Assembly (NCBI GenBank): GCA_012841405.1
Contig: DUUT01000098.1
Coordinates: 1 to 64,000 of the forward strand
Direction of reading: 5' to 3'
DNA length: 64,000 nucleotides
Origin: Chloroflexota bacterium
GTDB taxonomy: Bacteria > Chloroflexota > Anaerolineae > UBA1429
Part shown: positions 1-8,047 of the stretch, piece by piece
Position numbering within the stretch: position 1 is the stretch's first letter
Layout: every line of letters starts with the position of its first letter
Translations under genes and position numbers: made by a program
Notes under the pieces: generated by a model
Databases searched by the model: none
The model's input: only the letters and a program-made list of their open reading frames with translations
What the model was told of the DNA's origin: nothing

Positions 1-2
1 CA

Positions 3-290
3 CAGGGCCTGATCGCCGTGCACGCGCCCAACGCCGGAGGGCTCGGCGCGCGCCTCCGCGGCGCGCGGTGGCACCAGTACGATCCCGTCGAGCACCTCGT
101 CTACTTTACGCGGCGCACGCTGCGTATGGCCCTCGAGCGCCACGGTCTGGAGGTCATCAGCACGTTCGAGCTCCCCGGCGCCGCCACCGCCAAGCGCGTC
201 CTCCTCGCCCTCAGCCAACGCCTCGGCCTGAGCCTCAGCAACGGCCTGGGGTTCATCGCCCGCAAGCGTCCGGGGGCAGGTCATGGGTGA
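3..290 (+). CDS. SAM-dependent methyltransferase, C-terminal fragment (cut by window edge)
   Basis: The reading frame is already open at base 3 and ends at 290, so only about 95 C-terminal residues are seen. The stretch with HxxYFTRRTLRMALERHGLEV matches the usual tail of class I methyltransferases (Methyltransf_11/23 type), where the H-x-x-x-F segment precedes a helix and a final strand. The catalytic SAM-binding part lies off the window, so substrate cannot be named. The stop overlaps the start of the next gene by 8 bases, which implies co-transcription with a membrane protein of lipid or polysaccharide metabolism. The family call rests on the tail pattern only. Confidence 0.6.
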   Translation, partial: QGLIAVHAPNAGGLGARLRGARWHQYDPVEHLVYFTRRTLRMALERHGLEVISTFELPGAATAKRVLLALSQRLGLSLSNGLGFIARKRPGAGHG

Positions 291-1302
291 GCGGCCGCTG
301 CCTCGTGCCCTCCAGGGCCTGCGCGGGCGCCTCAACCCGCGCCTCGTCCGCCGTGTGGCCATCGCCGCGGTGGCCGTCGCCTCGGCGGCGCTGGTGGCCG
401 TCGCCGTCTACCGCAATTGGGACGCCCTGCGCAGCTACCCCTGGCGCCTCGACGCCCGCATGGCCATCGCGGCGCTGCTCCTCTACCCCATCGCCGCGGG
501 GATCCCCGCGCTCGTATGGGGCGGCATCCTGCGACAGCTCGGCGCCCACCATGACTATCGCCAGGACGTGCGCATCTTTTTCACCACCTCGCTCGCGCGC
601 CGGCTGCCCACGCCGCTGTGGTTTCTCGCGGGCCGCACCTACCTGTGCCACGAGATCGGCGTGCCCATGGCCACGACGTATCTCGCCACAGCGATCGAAT
701 CCGTCCTGCTGTTCCTCGCTGCGCTCGCCGTGCTCCAGAGCAGCCTGGTGCTGGCCAGCGACCTCGTCCTGTTGCGCCCCTACCGCCCCGCTCTGGCGGT
801 GCTCACCGCCGTCGTCGTGGCGTGCATCGCTTCCCCCCGGTTGCTCCACCGCGGCGTCGACTGGGTAGTGCGCCGATTGGCGCGCCGCCTCACAGGGGGA
901 ACGTCCATCGCCTGGCACATCGGCCGCCGCCACCTGGCGCTGTGGACAGCCTGGTACGCCGTCGCCTGGCTCCTGGGGGGCGTGATCCTCTTCCTCCTGC
1001 TGGCGGCGGTGCACCCCCTCGCCCTGCGCCGGCTCCCCGGGACGGTGGCCATCTGGGCCGCCAGTGGCGTCCTGGGCCACATCGCCGCCCTGACCATCGG
1101 CGGCATCGGCGCCAAAGAGATCTCGATGGCGGCGTTGCTGGCGACGATGGTGCCGGCGCCCCTGGCCATCGCCGCGCCCATCCTGCTGCGCCTCTGGTGT
1201 TATGTCAATGATCTCCTCTGGTTCGGCGTGGCCTCGTGGTGGGCGCGCCGCGACGCGCCGTCTGGAGCGCCAAAAGGCGGTTCGCCCCCCTCCGCGGGCT
1301 AG
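283..1302 (+). CDS. Flippase-like (UPF0104 / lysylphosphatidylglycerol synthase TM-domain) membrane protein
   Basis: 339 residues with about eight hydrophobic segments, a basic N-terminus and the layout of the UPF0104/YbhN family, the membrane part of MprF without its catalytic domain. Family members move or modify lipids or lipid-linked sugars; no specific substrate is visible here. The start ATG overlaps the preceding methyltransferase by 8 bases, and the pair sits next to a glycosyltransferase and an O-antigen-ligase-like gene on the other strand. A role in the envelope or in surface glycans is therefore likely, but this is inference from context. Confidence 0.75.
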   Translation: MGERPLPRALQGLRGRLNPRLVRRVAIAAVAVASAALVAVAVYRNWDALRSYPWRLDARMAIAALLLYPIAAGIPALVWGGILRQLGAHHDYRQDVRIFFTTSLARRLPTPLWFLAGRTYLCHEIGVPMATTYLATAIESVLLFLAALAVLQSSLVLASDLVLLRPYRPALAVLTAVVVACIASPRLLHRGVDWVVRRLARRLTGGTSIAWHIGRRHLALWTAWYAVAWLLGGVILFLLLAAVHPLALRRLPGTVAIWAASGVLGHIAALTIGGIGAKEISMAALLATMVPAPLAIAAPILLRLWCYVNDLLWFGVASWWARRDAPSGAPKGGSPPSAG

Positions 1303-1410
1303 AATCACCCAGATGGGCTATTGCCTTTGGGCCGATTCTCCCCGATAATGCGAGCAGAGTATGAGCCCGGTGTGGCTGTGCATACCAATTCCATGGGAAG
1401 GGAGTACCTG

Positions 1411-2817
1411 ATGAGAGTAGCGAAACTCGTGCTCGCGTTGGTGATCCTCAGCGCGCTCGTCCTCCCCTTCGGGGCGGCGTCTGCGCAGGAGGCGCTCACC
1501 TATGGCTCGGCGTTCCAGTTGCAGAACCTGGAGGATTCGAACGCCACCATCACCATCACGTTCTACAACCAGGATGGCGGTGTCGACGCGACGGTGAACG
1601 ATACCATCGCCGCCGGCAGCGCCAACAACTACTTCGCCGTGCAGGTCGAGGACCTGCCCGAGTCGTTCACCGGCTCGGCGGTCGTGTCGTCGGACCGTGA
1701 GATCCGCGCCATTCACAACCTCTACGCCAACGACTTTACCTACAACGCCTCGTCGGCGGGGTACAACGCCGGGGCGCCAGAGATCAGCCTGCCCCTGGTG
1801 ATGCGCGGTAACAGCGGCAACAACACCTGGTTCAACGTCCAGAACGCCGGTCCCGAGGACGCACAGGTGCAGGTGGCGTACATGGCGGGCTTGGACGGCA
1901 ACAACTATACCGATCCCACCACCTATACCATCGCCCCGGGCGCCTCGATGACGTTCGACCAGACCGGCCTCACCGAGCTGGGGGACCGCTTTGTGGGCTC
2001 GGCCATCGTCCGCAGCACGAACGGCATGCCCCTGGTGGCCTCTGTCGTGCAGGTGGGCCCTGGCGTGCTGTACGCCTACGATGGCTTTTCCGAGAGCTCG
2101 ACGGACATTGTCGCGCCGCTGTTCCAGTACTATAACGCCGGCAACGTCAGCAGCATCCAGATCCAGAACGCCGGTAACGCGCCCACGACGGTGACGGTCG
2201 AGTACACCCCCGGCTTTGCCGGTAACGCCTGCCAGGAAACCCAGACGATCCAGCCCGGCAGCTCGGGCACCTTTGGCCTGTTCTCCTTCAACGCCGAGAC
2301 CCCCGGCAGCAACTGCTTTGCCCAGAACCCGGGGACGCGCTTTGTCGGCTCGGCTCGTGTCCTAGAGAACTCGGGCAACCAGCCGCTGGTGGGGGTGGTG
2401 AACCAGCTCAACCTCGGCCAGGGCCTGGCCAGCTCGTACAGCGCCTACCGCCCCGAAGAGGCCCAGAGCACCATCAGCCTGCCCCTCCTCATGGACCGCA
2501 ACAACGGTTTCTGGACGAGTATCAACCTGGTGAACATTGGCCCGGCGACGACGGTGACCATCGACTATGTCGGCCGGCTCGATCGCGGCCAGGGCGAGGT
2601 GTTCACCACCTCGGAGACGTTCAGCATCGGTGCGGGTCAGCCCGTTATCCGCCTGCACGCTCCTGGCGGCTTCCCCATCGCCGACGGCTGGGTGGGCTCG
2701 GCCACGATCCGTGGCGCCAACCCGGGCGATCAGCTCCTGGCGGTCGTGAACCAGGTGCGCACGGGTGGCTCGGGCGACGTGTTCCAGACCTACAACGGGT
2801 TTGGGTTCGCCCCGTAA
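1411..2817 (+). CDS. Secreted protein with about four repeated beta domains
   Basis: 468 residues. The start at 1411 is chosen over an upstream in-frame ATG (1321) because a GGAAGGGAG ribosome site lies 7 bases before it. The protein then begins with a clean signal peptide (MRVAKLVLALVIL, cleavage near ASA-Q). The mature part is Asn/Gly/Thr-rich and built from about four related units. Each has a QNxGxxxxxVTVxY-type strand pair and a second motif of the form RFVGSAxVxxxxxxPLVxxVxQ, seen near residues 100, 190, 305 and 430. No catalytic motif is seen. A surface or matrix protein is the best guess. It ends at a strong terminator. Confidence 0.7.
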   Translation: MRVAKLVLALVILSALVLPFGAASAQEALTYGSAFQLQNLEDSNATITITFYNQDGGVDATVNDTIAAGSANNYFAVQVEDLPESFTGSAVVSSDREIRAIHNLYANDFTYNASSAGYNAGAPEISLPLVMRGNSGNNTWFNVQNAGPEDAQVQVAYMAGLDGNNYTDPTTYTIAPGASMTFDQTGLTELGDRFVGSAIVRSTNGMPLVASVVQVGPGVLYAYDGFSESSTDIVAPLFQYYNAGNVSSIQIQNAGNAPTTVTVEYTPGFAGNACQETQTIQPGSSGTFGLFSFNAETPGSNCFAQNPGTRFVGSARVLENSGNQPLVGVVNQLNLGQGLASSYSAYRPEEAQSTISLPLLMDRNNGFWTSINLVNIGPATTVTIDYVGRLDRGQGEVFTTSETFSIGAGQPVIRLHAPGGFPIADGWVGSATIRGANPGDQLLAVVNQVRTGGSGDVFQTYNGFGFAP

Positions 2818-2838
2818 GTCGCCCGGTTGGACGTATCA

Positions 2839-2869
2839 GGGGCTGCCTCAGGAGGCAGCCCCTTTTGTT
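2839..2869 (+). terminator. Rho-independent terminator after the secreted repeat protein
   Basis: A 10-bp perfect stem (GGGGCTGCCT / AGGCAGCCCC) with a 4-base loop is followed by TTTTGTT. It lies 22 bases past the stop at 2817. Confidence 0.9.
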
Positions 2870-2898
2870 CCCTTGAGAACGCCTTTGGAGGTTCCCGC

Positions 2899-3588
2899 TT
2901 GCAGAGAATCGCGACATTCCGTATGTGCTTGCTGGCCCTGATCGTATCGCTCGTGCTCGCCGGGTGCTCGGCCGCTGGCCCTACCGAGGCGCCCACGGCG
3001 CCCCCCGCCCCCGAGAGCCAACCGACGGAGGCGCCCACCATGGAACCGACCCCGACGGGCGAGGAGGCCGCGGAGACGCCCCCCGCGCTGCCACCACCGA
3101 CGGCGGAGGAGGCCCCCGCGTACCCAGCGCCGCCGACCCGCGACCCCGGGCCGTACCCCGAAGCCGCCGAGGCGGAGCCGACGGCGCCGGCCGAGGCCCC
3201 CACCTTTGTCCCCGAGACGCCCGCGCCAGAGTCCCCCCCCGAGGGCTTGGCGACCATCACCGGCACGTTGATGCGTCAAGTGGAAGGGCTGCCGCCCTCC
3301 GCCGTGGCGGATACCTCCCTCTATCTCGCCGCACTGCTCACCGATGAGAGCGGTCAGGTCTCGGGGCTAGCGCGTCTCAATGAGGGCACAGCGCCGCACA
3401 CCCGCACGAACGCCGCCGGCCAGTTCGTCTTTACCGATATCGAGCCGGGGCACTATGCGCTGATCCTCAAGACGCCGCTGACGCTGCAGCCCATCAAGGA
3501 CGCCACCACATCGCGCGAGATCGTGATGGATGTGGCCGCGGGGGACGTCGTCGAGCTGGGCGTCATCGCCATTCCCCTGCCCTACTAG
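2899..3588 (+). CDS. Pro/Glu/Thr-rich lipoprotein with a C-terminal carboxypeptidase-regulatory-like domain
   Basis: 229 residues. TTG at 2899 is preferred because GGAGG lies 7 bases upstream; ATG at 2923 is the alternative. The N-terminus is a lipoprotein signal with lipobox LAGC at about residue 23. It is followed by a ~90-residue Pro/Thr/Glu/Ala linker. The final ~110 residues contain a pattern of the type TxTNAxGxFxFxDIxPGHYAL, typical of prealbumin-like / carboxypeptidase-regulatory folds that serve as binding or spacer modules. The TAG stop is part of the terminal CTAG of the adjacent MITE-like element (3585-3722). Specific function unknown. Confidence 0.7.
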   Translation: MQRIATFRMCLLALIVSLVLAGCSAAGPTEAPTAPPAPESQPTEAPTMEPTPTGEEAAETPPALPPPTAEEAPAYPAPPTRDPGPYPEAAEAEPTAPAEAPTFVPETPAPESPPEGLATITGTLMRQVEGLPPSAVADTSLYLAALLTDESGQVSGLARLNEGTAPHTRTNAAGQFVFTDIEPGHYALILKTPLTLQPIKDATTSREIVMDVAAGDVVELGVIAIPLPY

Positions 3589-3722
3589 GCCGTGTCTCAA
3601 AAACGAACCTTCGTAGAAACGATGTCGCCCCGAGCGTAAGCGAGGGGGCCTTGGCGCCTATCAGCAAGGTTTCTTGCCACGCTCAGAACGACGCTGTGGC
3701 CCTTTTTTCAGACACCATCTAG
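3585..3722 (+). mobile_element. CTAG-bounded MITE-like element, copy A
   Basis: 138 bp starting CTAGGCCGTGTCTC and ending CAGACACCATCTAG. The ends are imperfect inverted repeats (pattern G-x-x-GTGT-x-T-x-x-AAAA after CTAG). An inner inverted pair has GTCGCCCCGAGCG facing the complement of GTCGTTCCGAGCG-like sequence. There is no ORF. The left CTAG contains the TAG stop of the upstream lipoprotein. It lies between convergent genes. Confidence 0.8.
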
Positions 3723-3765
3723 GGCACACCGCCGGGGGTAGCGGCCGGCCCGGTGGCCGTGGGGA

Positions 3766-4908
3766 TTACCGGGGGGCGGGACGGAGCACGGTGCGCAGCA
3801 CGCGCACCAGGGAACGCCCGATGGCCTCGGTTGAGCAGCGCGTGAGGAACATCGCTCGTCCTGCCCGGCCGATCTTGCGCCGCAGCGCGGGATCGCGCCG
3901 CAAGGCGAGGATCGCTCCGGCGACCTCCGCCGGATCCCCGGGGGCGCAGAGCAGCGCGTGGACGTCGGGGGTCAAGAGCTCGCGAGCGGCCGGCGAATCA
4001 CGGGTGACGAGCGGCTTGCCCATGGCGAGGGCGATGTACGCTTTGGTCGGGATCACGCGCGCGGCCTTGTCACTCCGACCAAAGATGCCCAGGCACACGT
4101 CCGCCGCCTCGATGCGCCGGCGCAGGGCCTCCGGCTCGAGCCACTCGGGCCCCCAATCGACAGTGGTCACGCCCAGCGACGCGGCGAGGGCCTCCGCCTG
4201 GGCGCGCTCCTGCCCCCCGCCGATCATCTCGAAGCGGATGTCGCCCTCGGCCTCCAGAAGCTTGGCGGCGCGAATCACGGTGTCGACGCCATGCAGCGGG
4301 ATGAACTTGCCGAAATACAGCACTCGGAACGGCTCCGCCTCGTCCCGCTCCTTCGCCGGCGCCTGGTACACGGCGTCGGCCCCCACCCAGATATGGGCGA
4401 AGGTGGTCGCCGATAGGCCGTAGGCCCTGCGGAACAGCTCGATGTGGGCGCGGGTATCGAGGAGCACGGCATCGGCGAGCCGGCACGTCGTGCGGTCGAT
4501 CCAGCGGCTCAACACGCCGAGCAACGACCGGGACTGCACCAAAGCACGGTCGCCCACGATGGTGTCATAGAGGGAGACGTAGGCGTCGAACACCAGGGGC
4601 GCCCGGCGCAGCCAGGTGAGCACCCGCGCGAGGAAGAGGTCGAGGTGGCCCGGATAGCCGACGATCATGGCATCGTAGCGCCCGATCGCCCGGTGCTGGC
4701 GCACGAGCCGTCCATAGGCGCGCAGCAGCCTGAGCCACAGCCGTGGGTTCAGCGGCCCCTTGCGGGCGTCCGCCACCTTTTCGTCGGTGCTGTTCCACAC
4801 GGTGGCGTGGCACGCGACGACGTCCACACCCTGGGAGCGCAGCGCCGTCTGAGCGACGACGTTCCGCACATAGTCGGCGTCATAGGTGCCAAAGTAGCAC
4901 ACCCTCAC
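3766..4908 (-). CDS. Glycosyltransferase family 4 (GT-B fold)
   Basis: 380 residues starting at a GTG that overlaps the stop of the upstream gene by 4 bases (GTGA). The N-terminal half has the alternating strand pattern of GT4 enzymes. The C-terminal half has the nucleotide-sugar binding region with VLYFGKFIPLHGVDTVIRAA, then EMIGGGQE, then an E-x7-E-like region (IPTKAYIALAMGKPLVT). It would transfer a sugar to a lipid-linked or surface glycan in the cytoplasm. Co-translation with the O-antigen-ligase-like gene supports an exopolysaccharide or surface-glycan pathway. Donor and acceptor cannot be told. Confidence 0.85.
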   Translation of the reverse strand: MRVCYFGTYDADYVRNVVAQTALRSQGVDVVACHATVWNSTDEKVADARKGPLNPRLWLRLLRAYGRLVRQHRAIGRYDAMIVGYPGHLDLFLARVLTWLRRAPLVFDAYVSLYDTIVGDRALVQSRSLLGVLSRWIDRTTCRLADAVLLDTRAHIELFRRAYGLSATTFAHIWVGADAVYQAPAKERDEAEPFRVLYFGKFIPLHGVDTVIRAAKLLEAEGDIRFEMIGGGQERAQAEALAASLGVTTVDWGPEWLEPEALRRRIEAADVCLGIFGRSDKAARVIPTKAYIALAMGKPLVTRDSPAARELLTPDVHALLCAPGDPAEVAGAILALRRDPALRRKIGRAGRAMFLTRCSTEAIGRSLVRVLRTVLRPAPR

Positions 4909-6431
4909 GGCGCGACTCTCTCCTGCAGCGGCGCCACTGCGAGCGCGGCGTCATCTGCCGGGGCATCGTCGGTGGCCCCTTCCGCCGCCAGCCGCATGGT
5001 CACCGCCCCCAACCCCACGACGAGCCACAGCAGTGCCGCGGCATGGGGAAAGTCGAGGTTAAAGAAATAGTGGTCAAAGAAGCCCCCCGCCATGCCACCC
5101 ACCACGGCCAGGCAGCAGCCCAACAGGATCGGCTCGAGCTCGGCGTCACAGAGGCGGCGCCGCCACGTCACCAGGAAGCGCCCCAGGAACCTCCCCAGCG
5201 CCACCAGGAACCCCGCCAGCCCGATGAGGCCCATCTCCTCCGCGATGAGGAGGTAGACGTTCGACACCCCCAGGTAGGTATCGATATCGGGTGTCCCCGC
5301 AAAGCCCACCCCGAACCAGGGGTAGCGGCTGATGAGGGTGATGGCGTCGCGGTACTCACCGAAGCGCATCTGCGTAGCCTGGTCTTGCCCCTGCACCCCC
5401 TCCACGAAGCGCTCGATGAACGGCTCAGCCGCCGGTAGGAGCAGTAGGAGCGCCACCACCAGGGTAAAGATGAACAGCATCCGTCGGTAGCGGAGCAGCC
5501 CCAGGAGCACCAGCGCGGCCGCCATGCCGCCAAAGGCACCGCGTGAATAGGTCAGCACCATGCACAGCACGGTGATCACAAAGGCCACCACCAGCCAGCC
5601 ACGCCGCAGGATCGGCTTGACGGCCAACACTTGGGCGCCAATGAGCGTGCTGATGACGATGAGCATGCCACCGAGCACGTTGGGATCCACCGAGGTAGAG
5701 GTGGCCCGCTGTTGCAGCTCGGGGTTGTCCTCGATGTAGCGCAGCACGTTGTCCGTCGGATAGCGCACCACCCGGAGGGCCGAGAGGAGCTGCGTCTGGA
5801 GCGTATCGGGCAGGACGTAGAGGACCACCCCCACGAGGGCCGCCAGCGCGCCCGCCACGATGAGCACGTTCACAATCAGCTTGAGCTGGGCCCGCGTGCG
5901 CACCACGTTCGTGACCACCACAAAGAACAGCACGCTGAGAATAATCTCGCCAAAGTGACGGATGACATTCGCCGTCAGCGCGCTGTGGGTAAGCCCGGCG
6001 ACGAACGACACCACCGCCAGCCCGAGAAAGGCGAGCACCGGCAAGATAGGAGGCAGCGCCAGGAAGGTATAGTCCTTATCCCCCGCCAACTGGGTCATCC
6101 AGACAAAGAAAACTGCCGCCAGCGCCAGATCAAGAAACGTGGGAGTAAAGCCGATATCAATGGGCAGGGCAGCAAAGGGGAGCAGGCAGATGATACCGAT
6201 CACCACCACGAGGCCAAAGAGGATGCTGCGCAGCATGGCCACGCCCACCAGCATGGCAATGAGCACCGCGCTGCCGTACAGGGGCCCGAGTAGCCCGATG
6301 ACGGCGCCCACGGGCAGGCCCACCGCCAGGCATAACCCCAGCGCCCCCAACCGCCGCACCCAGGGGTTGCGGTGGACGAGGATTTCGGATGCATAGCTCC
6401 AGGAAAGGACCGTCTGCAGTCGCGATACCAT
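4905..6431 (-). CDS. O-antigen ligase / Wzy-type polymerase-like membrane protein
   Basis: 508 residues from ATG at 6431, the last start before the hydrophobic core; an upstream extension would run into the selC region. About twelve transmembrane segments are interrupted by a large soluble loop. A loop with QMRFGEYRDAITLISRYPWFGVGFAG matches the Wzy_C / O-antigen ligase signature (R-x5-A, then P-x-x-G-x-G). Such enzymes join or polymerise lipid-linked glycans outside the membrane. The next gene (GT4) overlaps it by 4 bases. The promoter region is shared divergently with selC. Confidence 0.85.
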   Translation of the reverse strand: MVSRLQTVLSWSYASEILVHRNPWVRRLGALGLCLAVGLPVGAVIGLLGPLYGSAVLIAMLVGVAMLRSILFGLVVVIGIICLLPFAALPIDIGFTPTFLDLALAAVFFVWMTQLAGDKDYTFLALPPILPVLAFLGLAVVSFVAGLTHSALTANVIRHFGEIILSVLFFVVVTNVVRTRAQLKLIVNVLIVAGALAALVGVVLYVLPDTLQTQLLSALRVVRYPTDNVLRYIEDNPELQQRATSTSVDPNVLGGMLIVISTLIGAQVLAVKPILRRGWLVVAFVITVLCMVLTYSRGAFGGMAAALVLLGLLRYRRMLFIFTLVVALLLLLPAAEPFIERFVEGVQGQDQATQMRFGEYRDAITLISRYPWFGVGFAGTPDIDTYLGVSNVYLLIAEEMGLIGLAGFLVALGRFLGRFLVTWRRRLCDAELEPILLGCCLAVVGGMAGGFFDHYFFNLDFPHAAALLWLVVGLGAVTMRLAAEGATDDAPADDAALAVAPLQERVAP

Positions 6432-6519
6432 AGCCGCCCCATGCAAAAGGTTTGCCTCGGACGATGGTAGCACAGAAGGGTGGGGAAGCCAAAGGGGAGC
6501 GGCGGGGCATGGGTGGCGG

Positions 6520-6548
6520 TTGACGCCGCGACGCATTCGGCGTATGCT
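6520..6548 (+). promoter_or_regulatory. Sigma-70-type promoter of selC
   Basis: TTGACG, a 17-base spacer, then TATGCT. The predicted start near 6555 lies 6 bases before the mature 5' end of the selenocysteine tRNA. Confidence 0.75.
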
Positions 6549-6560
6549 TAGGGCGCACGT

Positions 6561-6656
6561 GGGGGTGGTTGAGTCCCGGTGGACTCCGCGGTCTTCAAAA
6601 TCGTTGAGGGGTGCCGCAGAGGTGGCCCTGGTGGGTTCGACTCCCATCCACTCCCG
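6561..6656 (+). tRNA. selC: tRNA-Sec (anticodon UCA), selenocysteine tRNA
   Basis: The 96-base RNA folds into the bacterial tRNA-Sec shape. The 8-bp acceptor pairs GGGGGTGG (6561-6568) with CCACTCCC (6648-6655), followed by discriminator G. The D stem is 6 perfect base pairs with a 4-base loop (6571-6586). The anticodon arm is 6588-6604 with loop CTTCAAA, anticodon TCA at 6595-6597. A long variable arm spans about 6605-6630, and the T arm is GTGGG-TTCGACT-CCCAT (6631-6647). The 8+5 acceptor/T geometry, long D stem, long variable arm and UCA anticodon together separate it from tRNA-Ser or a suppressor. CCA is not encoded. It stands alone with its own promoter and terminator. selA, selB and selD are not in the window. 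Its presence predicts that this organism makes selenoproteins. Confidence 0.95.
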
Positions 6657-6708
6657 TAGGAGCCGGTAGCACGTACCACGCGCCCAGCGCTGCGCTCGCG
6701 CTGCACAG

Positions 6709-6752
6709 AGGCTTCCATCTCCCCATGGCTGATGGAAGCCTTTTTCTTTTTC
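6709..6752 (+). terminator. Rho-independent terminator of selC
   Basis: An 11-bp perfect stem (AGGCTTCCATC / GATGGAAGCCT) with an 11-base loop is followed by TTTTCTTTTT. It lies 53 bases after the tRNA. Confidence 0.92.
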
Positions 6753-6797
6753 CCCCATCGATCGCCGCACCGTGTATTTCGCCTCCCTTGCCCACCG

Positions 6798-6813
6798 TGT
6801 GACCTCCATCACA
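6798..6813 (+). promoter_or_regulatory. CRP/FNR-family operator upstream of the hemerythrin gene
   Basis: TGTGA-N6-TCACA is a perfect 5+5 palindrome matching the CRP-type consensus. A candidate -10 (TAGGAT, 6835-6840) puts the start near 6847, so the operator centre is at about -41.5, the class II activator position. The matching regulator is not in the window. Confidence 0.6.
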
Positions 6814-6894
6814 TCGCGCCGTCGCGCTCCCTACTAGGATGGGGGCAGAGTACAGGATGATCAGAGCGAAGGGAGCACGAGCAATGGGAGTGCT

Positions 6895-6960
6895 AGGAGC
6901 ACGCGTGATCGAGCGCCTATTCGCCCGTCCCCTCTCGAAAGCGAAAGGAGCACGCGTGAT
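6895..6960 (+). repeat. Direct repeat of a ribosome-binding/start region
   Basis: AGGAGCACGCGTGAT occurs at 6895-6909 and 6946-6960, 51 bases (17 codons) apart. Both are followed by (C)GAGCGC. A weaker third version, GGGAGCACGAGCAAT, lies at 6871-6885. The second copy contains the chosen hemerythrin start. Confidence 0.7.
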
Positions 6961-7510
6961 GCGAGCGCTAGAGGACCTGGTAGCCGAACACCGTGGCATC
7001 GAACGCATGTTGGCCATTCTCGACAGCATCAGCGGACGCCTCGAGACGGGGCTGGCGGTAGACGTCAACCACCTGGAGGAGATTCTCGAGTTCCTGCAGG
7101 TATTCGCCGACCGCTGCCACCACGCCAAGGAGGAGGACCTGCTCTTCGTGGCCATGGAGCAGGCGGGCGTCGCCAACGCGGGTGGCCCCATCGGGGCGAT
7201 GCTGGTCGACCACGAGGAGGGGCGCCGCCACATCCGCGCCATGGCCGAGGGCATCGAGGCGTACCGTCGTGGCGAGGACGATGCCGGCCCGCGCATCGCC
7301 TCCCATGCCCGAGGCTACGCCACGCTCCTGCGCGAGCACATCGTCAAGGAGGACCGCGTGCTCTACCCCCTGGCCAACCGCGTGCTCACCCAGGAGAAAC
7401 TGCACGAGCTCGAGGAGGGATTTGAGGTCATCGAGCGCGACGTGGTGGGCGAGGGGCGCCACGAGGCCTTCCACGAGCTGCTGGACACACTGGAGGACGT
7501 GTATCGCTAG
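6959..7510 (+). CDS. Hemerythrin-like HHE domain protein
   Basis: 183 residues. The ATG at 6959 follows AAAGGAGCACGCGTG and gives a normal HHE start (MRALEDLVAEHRGIERML). The His/Glu ligands of a di-iron four-helix bundle are visible in order: AEHRGIE, CHHAKEEDLLF, DHEEGRRHIRA and LREHIVKEDRVLYP. Such cytoplasmic proteins bind O2 or NO or sense iron and redox. A CRP/FNR-type operator lies 150 bases upstream, which fits oxygen or nitrosative control. The region before the start carries partly repeated ribosome-site sequence in the same frame (6871-6960), so an N-terminally extended form is possible. Confidence 0.85.
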   Translation: MRALEDLVAEHRGIERMLAILDSISGRLETGLAVDVNHLEEILEFLQVFADRCHHAKEEDLLFVAMEQAGVANAGGPIGAMLVDHEEGRRHIRAMAEGIEAYRRGEDDAGPRIASHARGYATLLREHIVKEDRVLYPLANRVLTQEKLHELEEGFEVIERDVVGEGRHEAFHELLDTLEDVYR

Positions 7511-7572
7511 GAGGCGTAGGCGCCCGCGCTCCGCGCCAACCCGTGTTCCCTCCGTCGCCCAATGCCGCCCAT

Positions 7573-7600
7573 CTGACAATCCGGGCGAGACACGTATACT
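7573..7600 (+). promoter_or_regulatory. Promoter of the truncated EamA transporter gene
   Basis: CTGACA, a 16-base spacer, then TATACT. The predicted start lies inside the hairpin at 7601-7632. Confidence 0.5.
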
Positions 7601-7632
7601 GGGATGGCCGCCCGGCACCGGGCGGCCATCCC
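7601..7632 (+). promoter_or_regulatory. 15-bp perfect inverted repeat at the transcription start
   Basis: GGGATGGCCGCCCGG and its exact complement are separated by only two bases. It overlaps the predicted +1 of the promoter at 7573-7600 and ends 19 bases before the EamA start codon. It could be an operator, an mRNA-stabilising 5' hairpin, or a terminator-like stem (no T run). Confidence 0.6.
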
Positions 7633-8047
7633 ATGATATGGTGGGCAGGCGATGACCGATAGGACGCGAGCCATGGGATACCTCGTCGCTTCGGCGCTGC
7701 TGTGGAGCGTCGGCGGCGTGCTCATCAAGTGGGTGGAGTGGCATCCCCTGGCCATCGCCGGCGTGCGTAGCGCCATCGCGGCGGCCACCCTCTGGGCGGT
7801 GTTACGCCGCCCCCGCTTTGACTGGTCCGCCGCCCAGATCGGCGGCGCCGTGGCCTATGCCGCGACCGTGCTGCTCTACGTCTCGGCCGTCAAGCTCACC
7901 ACGGCGGCCAACGCCATCCTGCTACAGTACACCGCCCCCATCTATGTGGCCCTCTTTGGCGCCTGGTTCCTCGGCGAGCGCACCACCTGGCTCGATTGGC
8001 TGGCGATCGCCTGCTCCCTCGGCGGCATGGCGCTCTTCTTCCGCGAT

